Source: Robiginitalea sp. SC105
GTDB taxonomy: Bacteria; Bacteroidota; Bacteroidia; Flavobacteriales; Flavobacteriaceae
Reading direction: 5' to 3'
Assembly (NCBI RefSeq): GCF_014243345.1
Contig: NZ_JACLZF010000002.1
Span: forward strand, 930,001 to 994,000
Length of the DNA: 64,000 nt
Shown: piece by piece, positions 46,092 to 53,852 of the stretch
Position numbering within the stretch: the stretch's first letter is position 1
Layout of the letters: each line of letters opens with the position of its first letter
The notes under the pieces: model-generated
What the model saw: the letters and a program-made list of their open reading frames with translations, nothing else
Told to the model about the DNA's origin: nothing
The model's database searches: none
Position numbers and translations under genes: made by a program

Positions 46092-47347
46092 TTAGATGGA
46101 CAGAACGCTTTTTACATCGTACAGAACGCCATTAGGCTCCTTCTGAAGCTTGACCAGATCCATCGAAAGAAAGCTTTCGTGTGCAACTGTTAGCACAACC
46201 GCATCAAACCTCCCTTGCGGTGGTTGAGATTCGAGTTCCAATCCATATTCATGTTTTACCTCTTGCTCGGAGGCCCAGGGATCGTATACGGTGACATTGG
46301 CGCCATAGCTTTCGAGGTTTCGAACAACGTTTATGGCCTTTGTGTTCCTCACATCCGGGCAATTTTCCTTGAAGGTAATCCCCAGCACAAGGATTTTACT
46401 TCCCTTAATTTTGATATCCTTCTGAACCATGAGTTTTACAACCTCGGAAGCCACGTATCCACCCATGGTATCATTCATCCGGCGGCCGGCCAGGATAATC
46501 TCCGGGTGGTATCCGTACTGCTGGGCCTTTTGCGCCAGATAATAAGGATCCACCCCAATACAATGACCGCCACAAGGCCAGGTTTGAAGGGAAGAAAATT
46601 CCATTTTGTTCCAGCAGCTTTTAATACTTCATTGGTGTCAATATCCATGAGATTGAAGATTTTAGCCAATTCATTGACAAAAGCAATGTTGATGTCCCTC
46701 TGAGAGTTCTCAATTACCTTGGCTGCTTCGGCCACTTTGATACTTGGGGCGAGATAGGTGCCTGCCTCAATTACGGAAGCATAGACTTCGTCTATTTTTC
46801 TCGCAGCTTCCGGGGTGGAACCGGACGTTACCTTTAATATTTTTTCCACCGTATGTTTTTTATCACCCGGGTTGATTCGTTCGGGTGAATAACCCACATA
46901 GAAGTCACGGTTAAATGTCAAGCCGCTCGTTCTTTCCAAAATGGGGACACATTCTTCTTCAGTCAGTCCCGGATATACGGTACTTTCATAAACTACAATA
47001 TCACCTTCCTTTAAAACACGGCCAACGGTTTCGCTTGCCTTGAACAGGGGGATAAGGATCGGTCGATTGGTACTGTCCACTGGTGTTGGGACTGTTACGA
47101 TATAAAATGTGCAATCCTCGAGAGCATCGAGATTGTCCGTACAATAGAGGCCCGTTTCGAATTCCCGGTTATCCTTCAGTACTGCCTTCAGGAGAGCTTC
47201 TTCTACCTCAAGGGTGCTATCATGCCCTTTTTGTAATTCAGTTATTCGCTCGCTGTTAATATCAAATCCGACAACGTGATATTTGGTTGCCAGCAATCTG
47301 GCGAGGGGTAGTCCAACAGATCCCAATCCGATGATGCCAATTTTCAT
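46092..47347 (-). pseudogene. UDP-GalNAc/ManNAc dehydrogenase (WbpO/TviB-like), broken by a frameshift
   Basis: Would oxidise a UDP-N-acetylhexosamine to its uronic acid with two NAD molecules. The first part (47347 down to about 46571) encodes the NAD domain with [10 protein letters not shown] (7-16) and the second part (about 46571 to 46092) the sugar-binding domain with [12 protein letters not shown]. The reading frame shifts by one base between KPGLV and GGHCIG, near 46569-46571, where a G appears missing in the coding strand (GTGGCGG instead of GTGGGCGG). Restoring it gives about 418 residues, the normal family size. It could be a real lesion, a phase-variable site or a sequencing error. 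Confidence 0.88.
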
Positions 47348-47372
47348 AAGTGATTTATTTTTAACATTTTAC

Positions 47373-48389
47373 TTAAGCGCTTGGTTGCCGCTCCAAATTT
47401 TCCCAGTACCATTTGACGGCTTCCAGGAGGCCGGATCGAATATCGAATTGAGGGTCATAACCCAGTAGGTTCCTTGCTTTGTCAATCGATGCCAGCGAAT
47501 GCGGGATGTCCCCAAGCCGCTCAGGCCCGTATACAGGTTCTATGGCACCAATTGCCGGGTCGTACTCAGAAAGGAATTCCCGCAACAGAAAATACAACTC
47601 AGCCAGACTGGTTCGATCACCGTAAGCTACATTGTAAACGGAATTTAGTGCCTCCTGGGTACTCACAATGATACTTCTCAAATTCATTTCCACCACATTG
47701 TCGATGTAGGTAAAATCCCTGGAATAGTCCCCTTTACCATTGATGGTGGGTGATTCGTGGTTCATGAGTTGCATCACGAACTTGGGTATTACGGCCGCAT
47801 ACGCGCCATTCGGATCTTGTCTGCGGCCGAACACGTTAAAATAGCGTAGTCCGATAGTCTCCAGTCCATAGGTTTTGGAAAAGATATCCGCGTATAATTA
47901 ATTGACATACTTGGTGATCGCATAGGGTGAGAGCGGTTTACCGATGTGCTCTTCAACTTTGGGCAATTCCTTGGAATCCCCATAAGTGGAAGAACTTGCG
48001 GCATAAATGAAGCGCCGAATCTGCTGATCTCTTGAGGCCACCAGCATATTGAGAAAGCCGTTTACGTTCACTTCATTGCTGGTAATCGGGTCTTTGATTG
48101 ATCGCGGCACAGAACCAAGGGCTGCCTGGTGCAAAACGAAGTCCATGCCTGAGCAAGCCTGTTGGCAAACCTCCAGTTCCCGGATATCTCCCTCCATGAA
48201 CTCAAAAGATTCGAGCCCCAGAAAGGGTTCTATATTCGCTTTTTTACCGGTTGCAAAATTATCCAGGCAGCGAACATGGTTACCATTTGCCAGCAAGGCC
48301 TGGCACAAGTTGCTTCCTATAAAACCAGCACCTCCGGAAACGAGAATTTTGAGATCACTGTTGAGTCTCAGGTATGTAAAATCCATCAA
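47373..48389 (-). pseudogene. UDP-GlcNAc 4-epimerase (WbpP/TviC-like), broken by an in-frame stop
   Basis: An extended SDR that interconverts UDP-GlcNAc and UDP-GalNAc (or their uronic acids). The N-terminal [10 protein letters not shown] and the catalytic YAITK lie in the first part (48389 to 47898). A TAA codon at 47900-47898 follows directly after TKYVN, where the family has Glu (VNELYAD); GAA to TAA is a single change. After it the frame continues without any shift through LYADIFSKTYGLETIGLRYFNVFG-like sequence to the stop at 47373, for about 337 residues in all. Without read-through the product lacks the C-terminal substrate domain. It sits 25 bases upstream of the frameshifted dehydrogenase. 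Confidence 0.88.
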
Positions 48390-48485
48390 AACGTCTATTG
48401 ATGTTCAAAAATGTGTAGAAAAGAGTATTACAAAGGTAGGAAATCTGGTGAGGTGGCTAGTAATTGGAAGAGCAAATCCGTGAAG

Positions 48486-49508
48486 CTATTTGTAGTATGA
48501 CCGATACCACGAAACAAACCGTTCAACACCCTCTTTAATGGGAGTATTGGGCCGGTAATCGTAATCCCGGATCAAATCATTGACATCCGCCCAGGTCCGT
48601 TCCACATCCCCTGGCTGCATGGGCAGCATCTGCCGGGAAGCCTTTTTCCCGAGGCTGTTTTCGATCGCCTGGATGAAATCCAGCAGCTTTTCGCTCCGGT
48701 TGTTGCCGATATTGTAAACCCGGTAGCGGTCGGCTTTTTCCTGTCGTTTCCCAAAGGGCGTCTCCACCACGCGGACCACTCCTTCGGTTATATCGTCAAT
48801 ATAGGTGAAGTCCCGTTCCATCTTTCCGTGGTTGAAGACTTTGATCGGGCGGTCATTGACAATGGCGTCGGTAAACAGGAAAAGCGCCATGTCGGGTCGT
48901 CCCCAGGGTCCATAAACCGTGAAAAACCGCAGGCCGGTAGTCGGGAACCCATAAAGGTGGCTATAGGTGAATGCCATTAGTTCGTTGCTCTTCTTGGAGG
49001 CGGCATACAGGCTGATAGGGTGGTCGACACGATCCGTCGTTTCAAAGGGCACCTTGGAATTGGTCCCGTAAACGCTCGAACTACTCGCATAGACCAGGTG
49101 TTTGATTCCAAAGTGCCGGCAATTCTCCAGGATATTTAAAAAGCCCACGATATTACTGTCAATGTAGGCTTCCGGATTTTCCAGGCTGTATCGGACACCT
49201 GCCTGGGCTGCGAGGTGGCAGACCACGTCGAACTGTGTATCCTTAAAGAGCTGGCGCAAATTCTCCCGGTCTTCCAGGTTCAAGCGAATAAAATTGAATG
49301 CCTCAAAAGTTGCGCTGCTACAATGCATTCCGAAATTTTCGGCATCGTCCCTGTCGATGCCCAGTTCGTCAAGGCGGGCAAACTTCAGATCGGGATCGTA
49401 ATAGTCGTTGATATTATCCAGCCCGACCACCTGGTGTCCTCGTTCCAGCAAGGCCTTACTTACATAAAATCCGATAAATCCGGCAGCACCGGTAACCAAA
49501 ATCTTCAT
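48486..49508 (-). CDS. UDP-glucuronate 4-epimerase-like NAD-dependent epimerase
   Basis: A 340-residue extended SDR. The Rossmann motif GAAGFIGFYVSKAL (7-20), the AAQAGVRYS strand, and the catalytic YAASKKSNE are intact, as is RFFTVYGPWGRPDMALF. That last stretch is characteristic of UDP-glucuronate 4-epimerases (Cap1J/LpsL-like), so the product is likely UDP-galacturonate. It is the first gene of the locus reading away from the divergent promoter region. A 96-base gap separates it from the broken WbpP-like gene. Confidence 0.9.
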   Translation of the reverse strand: MKILVTGAAGFIGFYVSKALLERGHQVVGLDNINDYYDPDLKFARLDELGIDRDDAENFGMHCSSATFEAFNFIRLNLEDRENLRQLFKDTQFDVVCHLAAQAGVRYSLENPEAYIDSNIVGFLNILENCRHFGIKHLVYASSSSVYGTNSKVPFETTDRVDHPISLYAASKKSNELMAFTYSHLYGFPTTGLRFFTVYGPWGRPDMALFLFTDAIVNDRPIKVFNHGKMERDFTYIDDITEGVVRVVETPFGKRQEKADRYRVYNIGNNRSEKLLDFIQAIENSLGKKASRQMLPMQPGDVERTWADVNDLIRDYDYRPNTPIKEGVERFVSWYRSYYK

Positions 49509-49935
49509 GGACGTGGTTTATATGTATTCAAATCAGCAGCGAAATTCCGTTAAATAATCCGGAATGGCCTTTTATTTTATTCAATTGTGGAAAAACTCTC
49601 GATAAAGTGAATAAATCACCCCTTCCCGGGGCCTAATTTCGTATCTTAATTAGCGAATTTTACGCGTGTTTCTAAAATGGCTGTGCCTGCGGGGCAGATG
49701 TTTCAAGTTATTCCTAAATAATCAATTATCAAAAAAACCAATGATGAGGGAATAAGGTCCGATCCCCCGGTAACAGCAGTTTAAAAACCATCGTGGAAAC
49801 AGTTAATCGAGAGTTTAAAAGATTTGGGCGAATAGTTGCCAAATCTTGGGTTCGAACTCAAATTTGATGCTACTTTTATGCTGCCTTTTGTGCTTGTTCC
49901 CTGCGGGGAGCAACGAATAATCTGAACCTATCTGA
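49509..49935. other. Divergent control region between the biosynthesis and export operons
   Basis: 427 bases between two divergent gene runs. I find no perfect TAnnTTTG box. A 9-base-pair hairpin lies at 49819-49847, and a weaker stem ATTCCG/CGGAAT (49544-49549 with 49560-49565) close to the reverse start. It should hold promoters for both operons and a long leader in front of the aminotransferase gene. Confidence 0.5.
49819..49847 (+). promoter_or_regulatory. Leader hairpin upstream of the DegT-like gene
   Basis: AAGATTTGG (49819-49827) and CCAAATCTT (49839-49847) are a perfect 9-base inverted repeat with an 11-base loop, 88 bases before the TTG start at 49936. On the reverse strand it is followed by a short T-run, so it could also stop antisense transcription. 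It may be a target for an antiterminator, as known for capsule leaders in Bacteroides (UpxY); no such regulator is encoded in this window. Confidence 0.4.
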
Positions 49936-51075
49936 TTGGAAACCATTACAAAAACTAGAATCTGGCTTTCATCGCCCCACATGGGTGGACGCGAGCAATC
50001 TTTCGTGAATGAAGCTTTTGACTCGAATTGGATTGCACCTTTGGGACCCAATGTGGACCGCTTTGAAGAGGCAATTGCCTTGCAACTGGGTGGAACCGTC
50101 GAGGTAGCAGCCTTGAGTTCCGGTACCGGGGCGCTGCACCTGGGTCTGGAAATTTTGGGGGTCAAGCCGGGAGATGAGGTAATTTGCCAGAGTTTTACTT
50201 TTTCTGCATCTGCCAACCCCATTTGCTATTTGGGGGCCCGACCCGTTTTTGTGGACAGTGAACGGGATACCTGGAACCTGGATGCCAACCTATTGGCAAA
50301 CGCAATAGAAGACCGGATGCGCGCCGGCAAAAAACCTAAGGCTATTGTAGCCGTACACCTTTATGGCATGCCCTACAACGCCGAAGCAATAGGTTTGGTG
50401 GCTCAGGAATATGGTATTCCTGTACTGGAGGACAGTGCGGAGTCCCTTGGAAGCACCTACAATGGGGTAGCTTGCGGGACCCTTGGGGATATCGCCATTT
50501 TATCCTTTAATGGGAATAAGATAATAACCACCTCGGGGGGCGGGGCGCTTGTGACCTCGAGGAAGGAATGGAAGGAACGTGCGGTCTACCTGGCCACCCA
50601 GGCCCGCGATGACGCCCCGCACTACCAGCATTCCACCGTGGGGTATAACTACCGCATGAGCAACGTACTGGCCGGTATCGGCCGTGGGCAGATGGAAGTC
50701 CTGGATGATCGGGTCACAGCCCGCCGGAGGAATTTTGACTTTTACAGGAATTTCCTTGGGGGCATTCCCGGGATCGAGTTCCTTGCAGAACCACAGGGCT
50801 ATTATTCAAACCGCTGGCTCACCTGTATGCTCACACCCTCATATGAGGTCCGTGAAAAAATCAGGAAGGCGCTATTGGAAGAAAACATTGAATCCAGGCC
50901 ACTTTGGAAACCCCTCCACCTGCAGCCGGTGTTTGAAAATTCACCGAATTATCTAAATGGGGTTAGCGAGGACTTGTTTGACCGGGGGCTTTGCCTGCCT
51001 AGCGGTTCGAACCTTTCTGGGGAAGACCTGGATCGCGTGGTCGGTACTATAACGAAAACACTACAGAATGATTAA
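49936..51075 (+). CDS. DegT/DnrJ/EryC1/StrS aminotransferase (PglE-like)
   Basis: A 379-residue PLP-dependent sugar aminotransferase that aminates a 4-keto-6-deoxy UDP-sugar, as PglE does in bacillosamine synthesis. SSPHMGGREQSFVNEAFDS and SNWIAPLGPNVDRFE are the family's N-terminal signature; SFNGNKIITTSGGGALVT carries the Schiff-base lysine. The start is TTG at 49936, preceded directly by an in-frame TGA; the later ATG at 49981 would remove conserved residues. It overlaps the dehydratase gene by 8 bases, so the two act together. Confidence 0.93.
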   Translation: METITKTRIWLSSPHMGGREQSFVNEAFDSNWIAPLGPNVDRFEEAIALQLGGTVEVAALSSGTGALHLGLEILGVKPGDEVICQSFTFSASANPICYLGARPVFVDSERDTWNLDANLLANAIEDRMRAGKKPKAIVAVHLYGMPYNAEAIGLVAQEYGIPVLEDSAESLGSTYNGVACGTLGDIAILSFNGNKIITTSGGGALVTSRKEWKERAVYLATQARDDAPHYQHSTVGYNYRMSNVLAGIGRGQMEVLDDRVTARRRNFDFYRNFLGGIPGIEFLAEPQGYYSNRWLTCMLTPSYEVREKIRKALLEENIESRPLWKPLHLQPVFENSPNYLNGVSEDLFDRGLCLPSGSNLSGEDLDRVVGTITKTLQND

Positions 51076-53014
51076 GAACTACCTTGTCAACAACGCACAC
51101 CGCTATGCCTCCAAATGGCTGGTTCTGGCTATCGACATCGGTCTGGTATTTGTCTCATTCATCCTGTCGTACCTGATCCGTTTTAATCTCACCCTGAACT
51201 TTGCCACGGAAAACCTGTTGCTGCAATTGCCGGTAATCTGTGGAGTGGCCCTGATTGCGTTCCTGCTCACCGGATCCTATAAGGGTGTGGTTCGTCATAC
51301 AGGGGTTCGGGACGTCTATAACATTTTCAATGCCATCTGCCTCTCGAGCATCCTCGCCATTACAATGGTCATTTTCAACAGGAAGATGGGCGTCCTGGAA
51401 GGTTTTACCATCCCGCTATCCATCATCATCATCCACAGCCTGATCAGTTTTATTGCGCTCACCGCCTCTCGCTATGTTTTTAAGGCGATGTTCTTTAACC
51501 TGATCAAGCAGTTTAAGCCTACCAAAAATGTGCTCATCTATGGGGCAGGGGAAGCCGGGATCGTCACCTATAATGCCCTTACCGGGCATTCGGGTAGCAC
51601 TTCCAAGGTAATCGGTTATATCGATGACGACCCGATGAAAGTTGGGAAAATCATTAACGGGGTGCGCGTTTATGGCAGGGAGGAACTGAATGCTTTTTTC
51701 ATCGACAAAAAGAATATTGCCGAGATCATTGTCAGTATCCACGGGGAAGACAGCCGGTTCCTGAAAGAACTGGTGGAAGAACTGGTGGAATTCCCGATAC
51801 AGGTGAAGATCGTCCCCCCTGTGGAAAACTGGATCAACGGCGAACTGAAAGTTTCTCAGATCAAACAGGTGCAGATCGAGGACCTCCTCAACCGTGTGCC
51901 CATTGACATCCGCAGCCCAAAGATCATGAATGAGCTGAACGGCAAGAGCATTCTGGTTACCGGGGGTGCCGGATCCATCGGCAGCGAAATTGTCCGGCAA
52001 ATCATCCACTACAAATATAAATCCCTGGTTATACTGGACCAGGCAGAATCGGCCCTGTATGACCTTCAGATGGAGCTCAAACAGAATAATTTCCACAATT
52101 TCATCCCGGTTGTGGCGGATATCCGCGACAAGAACCGGATGAATGTGTATTTCCAGGAACACAAGCCGGATATCGTATTCCATGCCGCGGCCTACAAGCA
52201 TGTTCCCCTGATGGAATACAATGCCTATGAGGCGATAAAAATCAACGTGGCAGGAACCAAATCTTTGGTAGACCTGTCCCTGAGCCATGGCGTGGAAAAG
52301 TTTGTGTTCGTATCCACCGACAAGGCGGTGAACCCGACCAATGTCATGGGGGCGACAAAACGCATAGCGGAGATGTACATCAGCTGTATGCACCAGGAAC
52401 AAAAAACCAAATTCATCACCACCCGTTTCGGCAATGTACTCGGGTCCAACGGATCGGTAATCCCATTGTTTAGGAAGCAGATTGAAAAAGGGGGGCCGCT
52501 TACAGTTACCCACAAGGATATCACGCGCTATTTCATGACCATCCCCGAGGCTTCCCAGTTGGTACTGGAGGCCGCTTCAATGGGCGAGGGCGGTGAGATC
52601 TTCATCTTTGACATGGGCGAGTCCGTAAAGATCTTTGATTTGGCCAAAAATATGATCAAGCTTTCCGGCCTGCGGTATCCGGAGGATATCGATATCAAGA
52701 TTACGGGCCTGCGGCCGGGGGAAAAACTCTATGAAGAATTGCTGGCATCCGGGGAAAATACGCTGCCTACCTACCATAAAAAGATTATGATCAGCAAGGT
52801 CCGGGAGCTGGATTACACCGATGTGCGATCCATGATAGACGAATTGTGTATCTCTAATATGTTCTTCAGTGGGGATACGGTGAGGCTCATGAAGAAGATC
52901 GTCCCGGAATACGTTTCCAAGAATTCCGAATTCTGCAAGCTGGACGAGCCCGGGGAAAAAGAGAAGCCCGAAAACGAAAAAGAACCGTCCTCCCCCCGTC
53001 ATCTCAGTATATGA
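51068..53014 (+). CDS. UDP-GlcNAc 4,6-dehydratase, membrane-bound (PglF/CapD/WbpM-like)
   Basis: A 648-residue protein with four N-terminal transmembrane helices (about 15-135), a first Rossmann-like domain (VLIYGAGEAGIVTYNAL near 153-169) and a catalytic SDR domain with ILVTGGAGSIGSEIV (near 296-310). The catalytic motif is NVMGATKR, with Met replacing the usual Tyr of YxxxK, as is normal in PglF-type enzymes. Removes water from UDP-GlcNAc to give the 4-keto-6-deoxy sugar used by the preceding aminotransferase. The polar tail (about 630-648) is Glu/Lys/Pro-rich. Confidence 0.94.
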   Translation: MIKNYLVNNAHRYASKWLVLAIDIGLVFVSFILSYLIRFNLTLNFATENLLLQLPVICGVALIAFLLTGSYKGVVRHTGVRDVYNIFNAICLSSILAITMVIFNRKMGVLEGFTIPLSIIIIHSLISFIALTASRYVFKAMFFNLIKQFKPTKNVLIYGAGEAGIVTYNALTGHSGSTSKVIGYIDDDPMKVGKIINGVRVYGREELNAFFIDKKNIAEIIVSIHGEDSRFLKELVEELVEFPIQVKIVPPVENWINGELKVSQIKQVQIEDLLNRVPIDIRSPKIMNELNGKSILVTGGAGSIGSEIVRQIIHYKYKSLVILDQAESALYDLQMELKQNNFHNFIPVVADIRDKNRMNVYFQEHKPDIVFHAAAYKHVPLMEYNAYEAIKINVAGTKSLVDLSLSHGVEKFVFVSTDKAVNPTNVMGATKRIAEMYISCMHQEQKTKFITTRFGNVLGSNGSVIPLFRKQIEKGGPLTVTHKDITRYFMTIPEASQLVLEAASMGEGGEIFIFDMGESVKIFDLAKNMIKLSGLRYPEDIDIKITGLRPGEKLYEELLASGENTLPTYHKKIMISKVRELDYTDVRSMIDELCISNMFFSGDTVRLMKKIVPEYVSKNSEFCKLDEPGEKEKPENEKEPSSPRHLSI

Positions 53015-53051
53015 GCAGTTATCCCTTATATTCGCCAACAAATATCCAACC

Positions 53052-53825
53052 ATGAGAACATGCAATCTGAGTAATTATCTATGCCTGGGCCTCCTGGCCC
53101 TATTCGTCAGCTCCTGTGCCTCCCGCAAGGATGTGGTTTATTTCCAGGATACCGGAAGCTTTGAAACCATTGTAGATAACCAAAAAACTAGTACGAAATT
53201 CAAGGTGGATGACCTGGTTTCCATTCATGTGTCTTCTTTGGATCCGGAGGCGAGTGCCCCGTTCAACTTGTATAGGGGGCAGAGTGAGGGCGGTTTTCGT
53301 GCGGAACAGGTGGACTATCTTGTAGACCAGGATGGTATGATTGATTTCCCGGTTATCGGGAAAGTCAAAATCGAGGGATTGTCCCCGGATGAGTTGAGAA
53401 GCCTGCTCCGGGAACGCCTGTCCGAATACCTGAAGGACCCAATCATCAACATCCGGCTGCGGAATTTTACGGTGACCGTGCTTGGGGAAGTAAACCGGCC
53501 GGGGACCTATCCGGTCAACGGGGAACAGATCACCATTTTGGAAGCACTTGGCCTGGCTGGCGACCTATCGCTTCGCGCAGTGCGGACCAATGTGCTGGTA
53601 ATCCGGGATTTCAACGGCACAAAAGTCTATAACCGCATCGACATGACATCCAAGGATATGACGAAGTCACCGGTCTATTATCTTACCCAGAACGATGTGG
53701 TTTATGTGGAGCCCAACAATTCGGGTATCAAATCCACGAACCTTGACCAAAGGGCCGGTATCTATGTGTCATTGTTTTCGCTTTTGATAACCTCCACAGT
53801 ACTGATTATTACACGTACGAATTGA
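53052..53825 (+). CDS. Polysaccharide export outer-membrane lipoprotein (Wza-like)
   Basis: A 257-residue lipoprotein: the signal peptide ends at SSC (about residue 22). A polysaccharide-export domain (about 45-135) with YLVDQDGMIDFPVIGKVKIEGL and an SLBB domain (about 140-215; TVTVLGEVNRPGTYPV) follow. A C-terminal hydrophobic helix (about 236-255) should insert in the membrane, consistent with the Wza ring. With the next gene it forms the export and length-control machine of the capsule. Confidence 0.93.
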   Translation: MRTCNLSNYLCLGLLALFVSSCASRKDVVYFQDTGSFETIVDNQKTSTKFKVDDLVSIHVSSLDPEASAPFNLYRGQSEGGFRAEQVDYLVDQDGMIDFPVIGKVKIEGLSPDELRSLLRERLSEYLKDPIINIRLRNFTVTVLGEVNRPGTYPVNGEQITILEALGLAGDLSLRAVRTNVLVIRDFNGTKVYNRIDMTSKDMTKSPVYYLTQNDVVYVEPNNSGIKSTNLDQRAGIYVSLFSLLITSTVLIITRTN

Positions 53826-53852
53826 TATAAATTTCATTTTCCCACCCTGTCT

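Noticed and set aside
46092-48389. Four separate short genes instead of two broken ones
   Set aside because: Each pair joins into a normal-length, single-family protein after one base is corrected; the internal starts fall in conserved domain interiors.
51416-52513. 365-codon minus-strand frame opposite the PglF-like dehydratase
   Set aside because: Shadow of a well-supported gene; very high His/Phe/Asp content and no motif.
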